Shown: positions 35,740-45,892, numbered from the stretch's first letter. The stretch: 64,000 nucleotides of DNA from Hafnia alvei (GCF_964063325.1 NZ_OZ061315.1:1922001-1986000), one strand, 5' to 3'. Numbers and translations are program-made. The notes: a model not told the origin generated them from the letters alone.

Positions 35740-37029
35740 ATGAATGTTAGACAAACTATTACACTTGGATTTATGACTTTTGCGCTCTTCGTCGGCGCAG
35801 GAAACATCATCTTTCCCCCCTTTATTGGCCTAAGAGCCGGTGAGAATTTTTGGTATGCCACCGGGGGATTTTTAATTACCGGCGTGGGTTTACCGGTGCT
35901 GGCGCTGATTGCGATGGCGCGTAACAACGGTTCATTGGTGGAATTGACTAAGCCGGCAGGTAAGCTGTTTGGTCTGATCCTTTCACTGATTTGTTATCTG
36001 GCGCTGGGGCCGCTGTTTGGCGCACCGCGAACCGCCACCGTTTCTTATGAAATCGGTATTAATCCGCTGTTTTCAGGCCATGTGCCACTCAGCGTATTTA
36101 GTCTATTGTTCTTTATTGCCGTGGTTCTATGCTCGCTGAACCCGCTAAAGCTGATTGATATTGTGGGCAAGTTTCTTTCGCCGATCAAAGTGGCTTCGCT
36201 TGGCGCTTTGGGGTTGTACGCATTCTGGCGTCCGGCAGGCAACGAACTGTTCACGTTTCCTGAATATGTTGAGAATCCGCTCTCCAGCGGCATGATTAAC
36301 GGCTATCTCACCATGGATACGCTGGCTGCACTGGTGTTTAGTATTATTATCGTGAATGCGATTAAGTCACATGGCGTTGATTCATCGCAGCGGATCACGC
36401 GCTACATGGTAATCACGGGGTTGATTGCCGCAGCAGGGCTGACCTATGTTTACGTCAGCCTGTTCTATTTAGGTGCCTATAGTCTGCCGCTGGCGCGTTC
36501 AGCCACTAACGGCGCTGATGTTTTACATGCCTTCATCGTGAATGGGTTCGGCTATCAAGGCAGCATATTTTTGGCCTTTATCATTACTGTTGCCTGCTTG
36601 GTGACGGCGATTGGCCTAACCAGCGCCTGTGCTTCCTATTTCAGTCAGATAACGGGTAAATCCTACAAGATGTTCGTGGTGATTTTGGCCGCCGCCTCTA
36701 TGCTGCTGTCTAATCTTGGGCTGACCGAAATTATTCACTTCTCTTTGCCCGCGTTAACCTCGGTCTATCCGCCATTCATTGTGCTGGTGATATATGGCGC
36801 GCTGGCTAGACCGGGCGATCATTCTGTCGCCCTGTGCATGCCTGCAACGCTGGTTGCGTTCGTCATCGGGATTTTACAAAGCGTGGTTCCAGCCGAAGAG
36901 CTGCCTTGGGTGGCCGGAAACCTTCCATTCTATAAAGAGGGTATGGCGTGGATTATTCCAACTATCGTGGTCTTTATGCTCAGCGCGGTATTTGCGAAAT
37001 ATAAGAAGCCGGTACCGGTTGAGAATTAA
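35740..37029 (+). CDS. brnQ: BrnQ-type branched-chain amino acid transporter (LIVCS family)
   Basis: 429 residues, twelve membrane segments. The family N-terminus is exact in style: TITLGFMTFALFVGAGNIIF followed by PPFIGLRAGENFW. GPLFGAPRTATVSYEIGI and LTSACASYFSQITGKSYK are also diagnostic. These carriers take up Leu, Ile and Val with Na+. E. coli brnQ has a different neighbourhood (proY), so this may be a paralogue. The RBS is weak (TAACCT before ATG). Confidence 0.85.
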   Translation: MNVRQTITLGFMTFALFVGAGNIIFPPFIGLRAGENFWYATGGFLITGVGLPVLALIAMARNNGSLVELTKPAGKLFGLILSLICYLALGPLFGAPRTATVSYEIGINPLFSGHVPLSVFSLLFFIAVVLCSLNPLKLIDIVGKFLSPIKVASLGALGLYAFWRPAGNELFTFPEYVENPLSSGMINGYLTMDTLAALVFSIIIVNAIKSHGVDSSQRITRYMVITGLIAAAGLTYVYVSLFYLGAYSLPLARSATNGADVLHAFIVNGFGYQGSIFLAFIITVACLVTAIGLTSACASYFSQITGKSYKMFVVILAAASMLLSNLGLTEIIHFSLPALTSVYPPFIVLVIYGALARPGDHSVALCMPATLVAFVIGILQSVVPAEELPWVAGNLPFYKEGMAWIIPTIVVFMLSAVFAKYKKPVPVEN

Positions 37030-37041
37030 ATACCAACAGAT

Positions 37042-37073
37042 ATTACGGCAACATGGCGTTGTGTTGCCGTAAT
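37042..37073. terminator. Bidirectional hairpin between convergent brnQ-type gene and mdtG
   Basis: ATTACGGCAACA (37042-37053) and TGTTGCCGTAAT (37062-37073), twelve perfect pairs with an eight-base loop. There is no T-run on either side, so it may work as a weak terminator or mRNA end. Confidence 0.6.
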
Positions 37074-37089
37074 GCGGAATCGTCAGTCC

Positions 37090-38274
37090 TCAACGTATTT
37101 TTTTGAACGCATGACGAATTTGCAGCATGTTGATCAGCACCAGCACGGCGGTAAAGACAAAGACCCAGCGGAAGCCCAGCACCGCAGAAACGCTGGAGCC
37201 AAGCATTGGGCCGATCACGTTGCCTAAGTACATGAACGACTGGTTATAGCCGAAAATACGCCCCGTCACGCGATCGCTTGAGTATTTCAGCAACAAAGTT
37301 TGCACCGCCGGCATCAAGGCTCCATCGGCAAAGCCCAGCATAAAGCGCAGCATCCCCAGCTGTAGCGGCGATCTCACCCAGGCCATCATGGCAAAGAGCA
37401 CCACGGTGAATCCCAGCGCAAAGATCAAAATACGGCCGGTACCGATTCTGTCGCCCAACCCGCCTAATCGCGGTGCAGATATCAGCGCCGCAATGCCGGG
37501 AACCGCGGCAATCATTCCGCTGACAAAGGCGATATTATTGGTGTCTGCGGCGAGTTGGCGGATGAATAACGTCAGAATAGGACTGATCGAGGCATTCGCT
37601 AATTGGATCATCAGCGTGGTGACAAACAGAGCGATGATGAGCGTTGGATAGGGCAGAGAGCGAAAAACCTCTTTCCCGCTGAGCTGATCTTCTTTACGAA
37701 CCACCACACGGCGTTCTTTGATTAAGAACAGCGTCACCAAAAAGCTCACGAACATCATGGTCGCGGTGGAGAAAAATACCGTGCGTAACCCCAGATGGTC
37801 GGCCATCAGGCCACCTAATAGAGGGCCGGCGATCACGCCGCAGATTTGTCCGGTCGACAGTGTGCCTAGCGCCCAACCGCTTTTTTCCCGAGGCACCTGA
37901 GAGGCCACCAGCGCCATCGCATTGGGTATATAGCCAGAGGTCAGCCCCATTAGCGCACGCAGCGCAAACAGCTGCCATACGTTGGTCGCCAAGCCTTGCA
38001 ATGCGATCACCACGCCCATGCCCAATGAGGCGCGTAGCAGCATCAGTTTGCGCCCCTTGCGGTCGGCTAAACTTCCCCATAGCGGAGCGACCAGTGCCGA
38101 TACCATAAAGGTGGCGCTAAATACTAAACCTGACCACAGGCTCAGCGATTCGTGATTGTGAACCCCAAGCTGTTCAACGTACAGCGGCAGGAAGGGTAAG
38201 ATTTGGCTCATGGCTAAGCCAGTAAAAAAGCAGCCAAACCACACCGAGATGAGGTTTATTTTCCAAGATTCCAT
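37090..38274 (-). CDS. mdtG: MdtG multidrug efflux MFS transporter
   Basis: 394 residues, twelve membrane segments. Close to E. coli MdtG: PFLPLYVEQLGV, then the motif A GSLADRKGRKLMLLRASLGM, SGWALGTLSTG, and GDRIGTGRILIFALGF. E. coli MdtG exports fosfomycin and deoxycholate and belongs to the mar/sox/rob regulon. The first ATG fits the family start. Monocistronic, convergent with the BrnQ-type gene. Confidence 0.9.
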   Translation of the reverse strand: MESWKINLISVWFGCFFTGLAMSQILPFLPLYVEQLGVHNHESLSLWSGLVFSATFMVSALVAPLWGSLADRKGRKLMLLRASLGMGVVIALQGLATNVWQLFALRALMGLTSGYIPNAMALVASQVPREKSGWALGTLSTGQICGVIAGPLLGGLMADHLGLRTVFFSTATMMFVSFLVTLFLIKERRVVVRKEDQLSGKEVFRSLPYPTLIIALFVTTLMIQLANASISPILTLFIRQLAADTNNIAFVSGMIAAVPGIAALISAPRLGGLGDRIGTGRILIFALGFTVVLFAMMAWVRSPLQLGMLRFMLGFADGALMPAVQTLLLKYSSDRVTGRIFGYNQSFMYLGNVIGPMLGSSVSAVLGFRWVFVFTAVLVLINMLQIRHAFKKIR

Positions 38275-38549
38275 GACGTCTCAATATGCGGGGGAGAAGG
38301 CTAAATGAAAAGATTGTCGATGTAATAATATCACTGGTAATGACGTGCCTGTTACACAAAAAAAGTAAAAAGAAATGACGTTTTATTTTCAATTCATTGA
38401 ATCAACGAGTTTTTATCACATTTACTAACACTTTCTCGCTGCGTGGGAGGTTTTATTTACACCTTGAGTATCGCCTAACGCCTAAACTAGTGCCGTACTT
38501 AAGGTCAAATTTAGCGTGATAATTTATTCAAAGAATAACGGGAGTTTAT
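38275..38549. other. Divergent promoter region of mdtG and yecD
   Basis: No gene. An AT-rich block at 38320-38420 is close to mdtG. A GGGAG RBS for yecD stands at 38540. I could not pick a marbox with confidence. Confidence 0.5.
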
Positions 38550-39122
38550 ATGCTGACATTGAATGCCGCTGAAACCGCGCTGGTGCTTATCGATCTTCAA
38601 GAAGGGATTTTGCCTTTTGCTGGCGGCCCTCATTCAGCCAGTGACGTAGTGGCCCGCTCGGCGCGGCTGGCGGAACGTTTCCGTGAACTAAATGCGCCGG
38701 TGATTTTGGTGCGCGTTGGTTGGAATGAGTCATTTGACGAAGCGCTTAAACAGCCGGTTGATGCACCATCGCCAGCCCATGCGCTGCCGGAGAATTGGTG
38801 GAACTTCCCTGAAGCGCTTAATGCGCAGCCGGAAGACATTGAGGTGATAAAGCATCAGTGGGGCGCATTTTACGGCACCGATTTGGATCTCCAACTGCGC
38901 CGCCGTGGCATCCGCAATATTGTCTTAGCGGGGATTTCCACCAATATTGGCGTAGAATCTACCGCGAGAAATGCTTGGGAACATGGTTATGCTTTGGTGA
39001 TAGCCGAAGACGCCTGTAGCGCTTTTGACGATATCCAACACCAACACAGCTTTAAGTATATTTTCCCGCGTATTGCACGGGTATCTGACAGCGAAAAAAT
39101 CATTGCAGCCATGAAGCCTTAA
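38550..39122 (+). CDS. yecD: YecD, isochorismatase family hydrolase
   Basis: 190 residues, close to E. coli YecD: ALVLIDLQEGILPFAGGPHS, VDAPSPAHALPENWWNFPEA, IKHQWGAFYGTDLDLQLRRR and GISTNIGVESTARNAWEHGY. The catalytic Asp (IDLQ) and Lys (IKHQW) are present. The usual Cys of the family (normally CVxxT) is Gly in GVEST, as it also is in E. coli YecD, so normal isochorismatase chemistry is unlikely. GGGAG RBS. Substrate unknown. Confidence 0.92.
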   Translation: MLTLNAAETALVLIDLQEGILPFAGGPHSASDVVARSARLAERFRELNAPVILVRVGWNESFDEALKQPVDAPSPAHALPENWWNFPEALNAQPEDIEVIKHQWGAFYGTDLDLQLRRRGIRNIVLAGISTNIGVESTARNAWEHGYALVIAEDACSAFDDIQHQHSFKYIFPRIARVSDSEKIIAAMKP

Positions 39123-39195
39123 TTCTATAACGGCTGTTATTGAGAGCCATTTCCACAGGCGAGATGCCTGTGGAAAGATAAGCAGGGAATAGGGT

Positions 39196-39900
39196 GTGAA
39201 AGAGACAAAATTCAACGGTTTTACCCAACAGGGATTAAATTTTTTACAGCAGGTACGTATCGAGAATAGTAAGGATTGGTTTGAAGAACACCGTCCGATT
39301 TATGATCAACATGTTCTGACACCGTTCCGCGCTTTAGTCGATGAACTCGCGCAGCCCATGCTAAAAATCGATCCACTGTTTGAAACGCGTCCAGCGATTG
39401 GCAAAACGCTTTCTCGTATTCATCGCGATACCCGTTTTTCACATGATAAATCGCGCTACCGCAGCCGGATGTGGCTGACGTTTAAACGCCATTCCAAAGA
39501 ATGGACCGATGCACCGGTGTTTTTCTTCGAAATCAGCCCCGACATGCTGCGCTATGGGCTGGGCTATTACTCGGCGTCGAAGGGAACTATGGATCGTTTT
39601 CGTCATTTGGCGCTGCGCCAACCCGCAGAGTTTGCCGCGGCTCGAGCCTGTTGCAAAGCGCCCTTTGAGCTGGTGGGCGATATGTACAAGCGCCCACTCA
39701 TAAAAGACCAAGCCCCTGAAATTGCTGACTGGTACAACCGCAAAACGTTTGCGGTGATGGCAACAGATCATCACGTTGAGCAGCTCTTCACGCCTGAACT
39801 GGCCACCATGCTGGCAAAAAAACTGACGAAGTTAGCACCGTTGTATCAGTTTTTGATGAAGGTAGAGGCACTAAAACAGGTTCCTCTCGAGGATCTATAA
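39196..39900 (+). CDS. DUF2461 family protein
   Basis: 234 residues from a GTG with AGGG just upstream. TLSRIHRDTRFSHDKSRYRS is the diagnostic DUF2461 stretch; the N-terminus has FNGFTQQGLNFLQQVRIENS and the middle YGLGYYSASKGTMDRFR. The family (TIGR02453) is widespread and has no assigned function. It is 73 bases after yecD and may share its transcript; the next gene is convergent. Confidence 0.85.
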   Translation: MKETKFNGFTQQGLNFLQQVRIENSKDWFEEHRPIYDQHVLTPFRALVDELAQPMLKIDPLFETRPAIGKTLSRIHRDTRFSHDKSRYRSRMWLTFKRHSKEWTDAPVFFFEISPDMLRYGLGYYSASKGTMDRFRHLALRQPAEFAAARACCKAPFELVGDMYKRPLIKDQAPEIADWYNRKTFAVMATDHHVEQLFTPELATMLAKKLTKLAPLYQFLMKVEALKQVPLEDL

Positions 39901-39907
39901 TTGCGGG

Positions 39908-41272
39908 TTAGAGTTGTTCGCTCATTTGCTGAGTGAATTCGCCTTCGCTAATTGTTTTAGACTGATTGCGCCCTTGCTTTTTGGCTAGATAAAGCATTTT
40001 ATCGGCAAGGTTCATGGTGCCGCTGATGTCGAGGGCGGTTTGGCTGGGATCAACCAAGACCGCGCCAATGCTCATGCTGACGTAGTGATCCCCCTCTGGG
40101 TTTCCAACATGGGGGATCTTTAATTCTGCAATGGCCAAACGTACGCGTTCACAAAGCTGTGCTAACTGCTGCTTGTCCGTTGACGGAATAAACATTGCAA
40201 ACTCTTCGCCACCCATGCGTGCCACCAGATTTCCATCAAGATTGCCTGACAGATCCAGCGCGTGGCCTATTTTCGCTAAACAACGGTCACCGGCTAAATG
40301 CCCGTAGCGATCGTTATATTTTTTGAATTTATCCACATCTAACATGATCAGACCAATGTGCTGGCCGGAGGCTCTATTTTCTTCCCAAAGCGCAGGTGTA
40401 TTTTGCGCAAAGTAACGGCGGTTATGTAACCCAGTCAGATCGTCGGTAATGGATTGACGATAATGGCGACGATTATTCTCATCAATCAGCTTGTAGTCGT
40501 CCATCATGCGCAGCAACACAATCATCAACATAGCCAGTTTTAATAGCATGATCATGATCTTCCACGTATACCAACCGACGGTATAGCGGGCTTGCCACGA
40601 TAGGCTAAAGGCGTCATCCAGAACCAGTAGGAACAATGTGAAAAGAAAACACTGTTCGATAAGCCCTTTGTTTTTTAATTTAAACCACAAAAAGATCAGA
40701 CAAAGAAAATTCACCAAACCAGAGATATAAATTAATCCCGATCTAATCGTGAGTTCACAGTGAAAGTGATTACACTTCTCTGTGAGCAGTGGAATAAAAT
40801 GAGAGACTAATGGCCCAATGAACGAGGCGACGAGACAACCTAATAATACAAACACCACCGTGCGCCTGAGGCTGAGTGATTTGGGTAAAGAAATCAGAAT
40901 CGCAGCGCAAATTGAGGCGCTCATTTCTAACAAGAACCATAACCAAACCGAGTTGCTATCATAATCAAACGTAGCACCCACGGCTAAGGCTGTTGGATAA
41001 TCCGCAATAATGAAGGCTGCTAATATTGCAGATGCTAAATATGCACCGCCGATTGCGTAGGTTTGTCGATTATTGAAAGCCCGAGAGTGACTAAATGCAA
41101 TGGTGGTAATAATGATATCGCACAGCACACAAACGGCTAAAAAAACCGGCATAAAGTAAAAATTCACAGGCGCACTTTCACTGCGATAGCTACCAGCGAA
41201 AATAAACACCGCCAGAGTGAAAAAAATGAGAAGCGGTGTATGAAGTCGCTTAGGGGCTAACTTCAAAAACAT
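39908..41272 (-). CDS. Membrane diguanylate cyclase (GGDEF protein)
   Basis: 454 residues from the ATG at 41272, six bases after GGAG; an ATG two codons earlier is too close to it. Eight membrane segments make up residues 1-270. The C-terminal GGDEF domain has DDLTGLHNRRYF, VDKFKKYNDRYGHLAGD and the active site RMGGEEFAMFIP, so it should make c-di-GMP. No RxxD inhibitory site is visible before GGEEF. Its membrane sensor resembles MASE-type domains but I cannot type it. It is a possible c-di-GMP source for NfrB or motility control, by inference only. Confidence 0.9.
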   Translation of the reverse strand: MFLKLAPKRLHTPLLIFFTLAVFIFAGSYRSESAPVNFYFMPVFLAVCVLCDIIITTIAFSHSRAFNNRQTYAIGGAYLASAILAAFIIADYPTALAVGATFDYDSNSVWLWFLLEMSASICAAILISLPKSLSLRRTVVFVLLGCLVASFIGPLVSHFIPLLTEKCNHFHCELTIRSGLIYISGLVNFLCLIFLWFKLKNKGLIEQCFLFTLFLLVLDDAFSLSWQARYTVGWYTWKIMIMLLKLAMLMIVLLRMMDDYKLIDENNRRHYRQSITDDLTGLHNRRYFAQNTPALWEENRASGQHIGLIMLDVDKFKKYNDRYGHLAGDRCLAKIGHALDLSGNLDGNLVARMGGEEFAMFIPSTDKQQLAQLCERVRLAIAELKIPHVGNPEGDHYVSMSIGAVLVDPSQTALDISGTMNLADKMLYLAKKQGRNQSKTISEGEFTQQMSEQL

Positions 41273-41278
41273 ATCCAT

Positions 41279-41717
41279 TACTCCATCAGTGCAATGTGTT
41301 TACAATATATCAATGCTTAATGACTTTATTTTAACATTGTAATTTTAAGTGAGCGTCTTGCTCTTGGTTTTGTACTCGCCCTAATTATTAGGCACCCAGA
41401 GATTTAATAAATAAATCATATGAAACAATATCTTAATTTTTTTGATGAGAGAAGTTTGCTGGGCTAAGAACGCTATTCTCGGCGCTAGTTTAGCTTATCT
41501 GAAGAGGTGTAAGAAATAATTCTCAATAGGAATTTTCTGAGCTGAATTTGATGAAACTGTAAAAATAACGCTACATTAAGTGCCGCCAGCGTGACGTAAA
41601 TATTATAAATAATCTGAGCTAATATAGTTATTCGCTTAGACAGAAGGGGGAGAAATATCTCTCTGCTCAGTGGGAAATAACTATAATGAGTGAGTATTAG
41701 TGACAAATAAGATGATA
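41279..41717. other. Intergenic region between the diguanylate cyclase gene and opgE terminator
   Basis: AT-rich, no supported gene; a 73-codon frame at 41485-41706 lacks family signs. The end near 41300 should hold the promoter of the cyclase gene. Confidence 0.5.
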
Positions 41718-41755
41718 TAAAAAAGCCCTACAGCGTAATTAACAATGTAGGGCTT
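41718..41755 (-). terminator. opgE terminator
   Basis: AAGCCCTACA (41723-41732) and TGTAGGGCTT (41746-41755): ten perfect pairs. On the minus strand six T residues follow. Confidence 0.88.
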
Positions 41756-41775
41756 ATTAAATTCAATCAGATGAA

Positions 41776-43383
41776 TTATTTATGCATGGTTGCCGGTGTT
41801 GCTTTAGGCGTAAAAGGATCGTTGCCCAAAGAACTATAAGGCACCTGCTTTAAGGCAAAATTCATTACCGTTGGCGAAGGGCGTTTTTGGTTGGAAATAA
41901 ACTGATATTTAGCCGCAATTTCTTGGCTTTTAATTCCCGTCCATTCCGAGAACAGCAGCAAAAAATCTTCGGCTGAGCGGCGTGCTTTTATCGCCCGATG
42001 ACGCGTGTCATCTGAAGATAGCATCATTAACGGCACCTGATAGTTTTGCTGGTATTTATCATCATGAGACAGAAACTCGTTGCTGGTGCCTTTCTCATGG
42101 AATGCTAAGCCATGATCGGAGAAATAGATCATCGAGAAGTTTTGTCCGCTGCTCTTTAGCTGGTTATAAAGCTGGCTGAGAAAGCTGTCCGTTTGCGTAA
42201 TGCTGTAGAGATAGCATGAGGTCTCTTTTGAGTGCACGAAAGTCTCATAGCGGTCACCGGTACGATCGCAGGCCTTCGGATGTGAACCGATCAGGTGATA
42301 TACCACCAGTTTTGGCCCCTCGGTAGTTGCCTGTAAAGCATCATCGGTAAAGCGAAGCAGATCGAAGTCAGACGTGGCTTTACCATCTTCAAAATCACCT
42401 TTCTTCAAGAAACGCACATCGTCTGCGCGCTTGGCAACGCTGGCTACCACGGTGTCATAGCGGCCAATCTGCCCCTGATTGGAAAACCAATAGGTGTGAA
42501 ACCCCGCTGATTTGGCCAACGTAATAATGCTGTTTTGGTACTCAGGTTTTCCGTCACGAACCAGATTCAGCGTTTGGCCGAGTGATTTTTGCGTAGAAGG
42601 TGCTGCTGAAAGATAGTCGTTAAAGAATACGCCGGGCACTTGGCTTGCGAACGGCGTGTTGGCCCACTTGCCGCCAAAACTGCCGTGCGCGTCACGGCGG
42701 GCACTTTCGCCAATCACCAGCACATATACCTGACGATTTGCTTTCACGCTATCTACGTGCCAGGTCGCCGGTACAGAGGATAACTCTTTCATGCGAGCCA
42801 TTTCGGCTTCGACTTCTTTTTTCCCATGTGATACGTCTTCAACAAAGCGTACTACCGGATAGCCAGTATCACTGAGTTTAAATTCGCCACCGGCTCTCAG
42901 GTTTGTCACCGGCGCGAGCAGCAATGCCCCTACGGAAGCAAATAAGAACAATGATTTAGCCATTGTCCAACGGCGTATTTGCGGCGTTTTTCTGCGCAAG
43001 ATGAAGATACCGAGGATCATAATAAAGACGGCAATCAGATAGTCCCAATAGGGGAAAATCTGCATCATCTCACCGGCTTCCTCTGGGTTCGTTGAGTAAA
43101 GCGAAAGGATCGAGTTAAAGTTTGGCGGACCGAAAACGCGGCCAAACGGATAGTAAAATGCGGCGGTTAAGGTACAGACAAACAGCACCGCTTTTTGCAG
43201 ACGTGGTAAGTAGCTGCCGAGCAGCAGGAAGAAACAGCCGAGGCCAACGGCGTAAATAACGCTAAATTCGTAGCCGAGGCCCAGATTAATCAGCGCTGCG
43301 AGCACAAAATAGAGCAGGGTATAAGGACTCAGTAATTCACGAGCCTTATTTTTTGGCTCAAAAGGATTTGATGTAAAGTTCAT
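41776..43383 (-). CDS. opgE: OpgE-type phosphoethanolamine transferase
   Basis: 535 residues. Five membrane segments in the first 165 residues, then a periplasmic sulfatase-like domain. Catalytic marks are VLVIGESARRD, the Thr nucleophile in APSTQKSLG, LIGSHPKACDR and YFSDHGLAFHEKG. It is closer to E. coli OpgE than to EptA/EptB/EptC: NPFEPKNKARE, TGYPVVRFVEDV and ETSCYLYSITQTD have direct counterparts. OpgE adds phosphoethanolamine to osmoregulated periplasmic glucans. Monocistronic with its own terminator. Confidence 0.85.
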   Translation of the reverse strand: MNFTSNPFEPKNKARELLSPYTLLYFVLAALINLGLGYEFSVIYAVGLGCFFLLLGSYLPRLQKAVLFVCTLTAAFYYPFGRVFGPPNFNSILSLYSTNPEEAGEMMQIFPYWDYLIAVFIMILGIFILRRKTPQIRRWTMAKSLFLFASVGALLLAPVTNLRAGGEFKLSDTGYPVVRFVEDVSHGKKEVEAEMARMKELSSVPATWHVDSVKANRQVYVLVIGESARRDAHGSFGGKWANTPFASQVPGVFFNDYLSAAPSTQKSLGQTLNLVRDGKPEYQNSIITLAKSAGFHTYWFSNQGQIGRYDTVVASVAKRADDVRFLKKGDFEDGKATSDFDLLRFTDDALQATTEGPKLVVYHLIGSHPKACDRTGDRYETFVHSKETSCYLYSITQTDSFLSQLYNQLKSSGQNFSMIYFSDHGLAFHEKGTSNEFLSHDDKYQQNYQVPLMMLSSDDTRHRAIKARRSAEDFLLLFSEWTGIKSQEIAAKYQFISNQKRPSPTVMNFALKQVPYSSLGNDPFTPKATPATMHK

Positions 43384-43702
43384 TTTTATTATCTGAAAGG
43401 GTGCAGAGCACCAAAGTTAACCGCGGGATACATCTCCACTCGCATGTTGACGGTCACTGTCATCATTGTCTCTGGTGTGTCATGGGGGAGTTTCCATTTT
43501 ACTTTTTGCGCTATGCCTAATCTCATGGGGCAAAGCTGCAAGAAGATATGCCGAGCGGGCGCGAATAGCAACAGAAACTGCGGGTTCTTAGTGTGATTTA
43601 GGAAGCAAATTTTCTAGTACAGAGAATTGCAGAAATTTAGTCGGTGTTTACAGCGAAAAGTTTGAGAGCTCAGAGGGTTAACAGAACAAAAAACCATACT
43701 CA
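43384..43702. other. opgE upstream region
   Basis: No gene supported. A 60-codon frame at 43389-43571 has no family resemblance. The opgE promoter is expected here. Confidence 0.5.
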
Positions 43703-43735
43703 CCGGATGATACCAACGCGGTTGATATCATCCGG
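43703..43735 (-). terminator. Terminator of the FtsI-like gene
   Basis: CCGGATGATA (43703-43712) pairs perfectly with TATCATCCGG (43726-43735), loop 13 bases. On the minus strand a run of six T starts about nine bases further on. Confidence 0.7.
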
Positions 43736-43746
43736 GATGCGTAGTT

Positions 43747-45519
43747 TTAGGCACCTTTGTGAACGATGTTGCTGCTTTGTATGTTATGTGTCAGCGTTTG
43801 GTTGTTTAAATTGATGGATTGCTGATCAGTTAAGGCGTCAGGAGGAATATTCATGTGGCGCAAAACGTCGCCCATGATCTGACCGAACACCGGACCGGCT
43901 ACCGAGCCACCGAAGTGTTTACCCGCATTTGGATGGTTGACCATCACCACCAACGCAACGCGAGGATCGCTAGCGGGTGCCACACCTGCGGTGTAGTTGA
44001 CGTAGCCGCCGTCGTATTTACCGGTGTCGCCCATCTTCTCGGCAGTACCGGTTTTGATGGCAAGACGGTATCCAGGCACGGCAGCAGTCACGCCGCTACC
44101 ACCGGGTAGGGCATCACTTTCCATCATATGAACCACGGTACGCACGGTTTTTTCATCCATGACCCGCGTCCCTAATACCGGCGGCGTGACTTTAGTGATA
44201 GATACCGGACGGAAAACGCCGAAAGAGCCAATGGTGGCATATTCACGCGCCATCTGGAGCGGTGTGACGCGTAGACCATAGCCAAATGAGAAGGTCGCAC
44301 GTTCAATGTCTGACCAGCGTTCGCGGTGTAGCGGGAAATAGCCGCTGCTTTCACCGCCGATGCCTAGACCGGTGGAAACCCCCAAGCCGAAGCTATGATA
44401 AAGATTAACGAGCACGTCAGACGGCATCGCCAGCGCAATATGTGACACGCCAATGTCGCTCGATTTTTGCAAAATGCCGGTAATGGTTAAGCGTGACCAG
44501 TGGCCGACGTCTTTAATCAAGTGCCCGTTGACGGGATAAGGCGTTGTGTCGATAACCGAATCAGGGCGGATCAAATGACGCTCTAAGCCCGCCATGACCA
44601 CCAGCGGTTTTACCGTTGAGCCCGGCTCGAAGCTGTCAGAAATCGCCACGTTGCGCATATCTTTCTGCGGAACGCCCTGATAGTTATTTGGGTTGTAGGA
44701 GGGATAGCTCGCCATCCCCAAAATTTCACCAGTGTTAACGTCCACCAGTACCGCTGCGCCGGAATCGGCTTTATTGAGCAACACACCTTCACGCAGGTGG
44801 GAATAAAGCGCGTACTGTAAATAGCGATCGATGCTCAAACTGAGCGTGGGTGCCTGCTGTGCAGGATCGTCTTCCATCAGGCTCACTACGTTGCCGTAGC
44901 GATCTTTGCGGTACACACGGTGCCCTGGTTTACCTTGCAACAGGTTATTGAACCCGCTTTCGATACCATCCAAACCCTGTTGATCCATACCGACGATACC
45001 AATCAGGTTAGAGGCGGCGTCGCTCATTGGATAATAACGGCTAGAATCGGCTGGGGTAGAAATACCGTAGATGTGCAGTTTATTCACATATTCAGCGATA
45101 TTTGACTCAACTTGACGGCCAAGATAAAGAAAATGGCGATGGGCATTTTCTAATATCTTCTCTTTAATATCTCTTTCAGGGATAGAAAGGGCCGTGCTGA
45201 GATAAGGCCACTGTGTGCTCGTTAAGTTAGGATCGCGCTCCAATATATGGATAGGGTCAGCAATGATATCGTTTGATGCCACGCTAACGGCCAGCGGCTG
45301 GCCTTCACGGTCGGTTATTGTGCCACGCAACGGCTGAGTAATGAGCGAGCGCAACGAACGCTGATCGGCTTCTTTTTCCAACAGGGGATGGTTCATCAAC
45401 TGTAGATAGCCCACTCTGCCAAGTAGCAGAACAAGAAAAACGACGATACCAATACAGATGAGAACAAATCGTCCTTGAAAATAATTGCCACGTGAATTCG
45501 ATGGGCTTTTTTTGCGCAT
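43747..45519 (-). CDS. FtsI-like class B penicillin-binding protein (second PBP3)
   Basis: 590 residues. One membrane anchor near residue 20-40 (FVLICIGIVVFLVLLLGRVG), a dimerisation/pedestal domain with RGTITDREGQPLAVSVASND, and a transpeptidase domain with all three motifs: SxxK in EPGSTVKPL, SxN-type SSD in LQKSSDIGVSHIA, and KTGTAEK. It is the division transpeptidase family, but its place is outside the dcw cluster, so it should be a paralogue like Salmonella PBP3SAL, which works under acid conditions. The C-terminal tail (DQQSINLNNQTLTHN onward) is Asn/Gln-rich and variable. Confidence 0.9.
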   Translation of the reverse strand: MRKKSPSNSRGNYFQGRFVLICIGIVVFLVLLLGRVGYLQLMNHPLLEKEADQRSLRSLITQPLRGTITDREGQPLAVSVASNDIIADPIHILERDPNLTSTQWPYLSTALSIPERDIKEKILENAHRHFLYLGRQVESNIAEYVNKLHIYGISTPADSSRYYPMSDAASNLIGIVGMDQQGLDGIESGFNNLLQGKPGHRVYRKDRYGNVVSLMEDDPAQQAPTLSLSIDRYLQYALYSHLREGVLLNKADSGAAVLVDVNTGEILGMASYPSYNPNNYQGVPQKDMRNVAISDSFEPGSTVKPLVVMAGLERHLIRPDSVIDTTPYPVNGHLIKDVGHWSRLTITGILQKSSDIGVSHIALAMPSDVLVNLYHSFGLGVSTGLGIGGESSGYFPLHRERWSDIERATFSFGYGLRVTPLQMAREYATIGSFGVFRPVSITKVTPPVLGTRVMDEKTVRTVVHMMESDALPGGSGVTAAVPGYRLAIKTGTAEKMGDTGKYDGGYVNYTAGVAPASDPRVALVVMVNHPNAGKHFGGSVAGPVFGQIMGDVLRHMNIPPDALTDQQSINLNNQTLTHNIQSSNIVHKGA

Positions 45520-45892
45520 AGTTGTGCCAGTAAAAAAATAATAAAAGCGGGATGCTGGAATGCGCTAACTATAAAAGAGACAGGATGGAAAGGCAGGAAA
45601 ATGAAACATTTATTCGCACTTCAATTATCATTGAAATAAATGAAACAATTAAAAATATTATGATTAAAAATACCTCACCCTGTGGCAAAGCCGCATGAGG
45701 CCTGAACACAACGCCCTTCGTCGAGACGGCCAGAAAATAAATAAGATGGGTGATGAGAATTGTCTGGTGCATTGTACTGATAATGAACCATAGATACAGA
45801 TTATTCTTTAATGGGTGGATTATATTAAACAAATATTGATCTCTCTAATAGGCAACCCTATTATCCGTCTCACTAAGAGAATGAGGTTAAAT
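45520..45892. other. Intergenic region between the FtsI-like gene and yjjA
   Basis: AT-rich, no gene. It should contain the divergent promoters of the two genes. Open frames here (for example 45569-45832) show no family resemblance. Confidence 0.5.

Noticed and set aside
41485..41706. 73-codon ORF on the minus strand
   Set aside because: Hydrophobic by base composition only; no RBS and no recognisable family.
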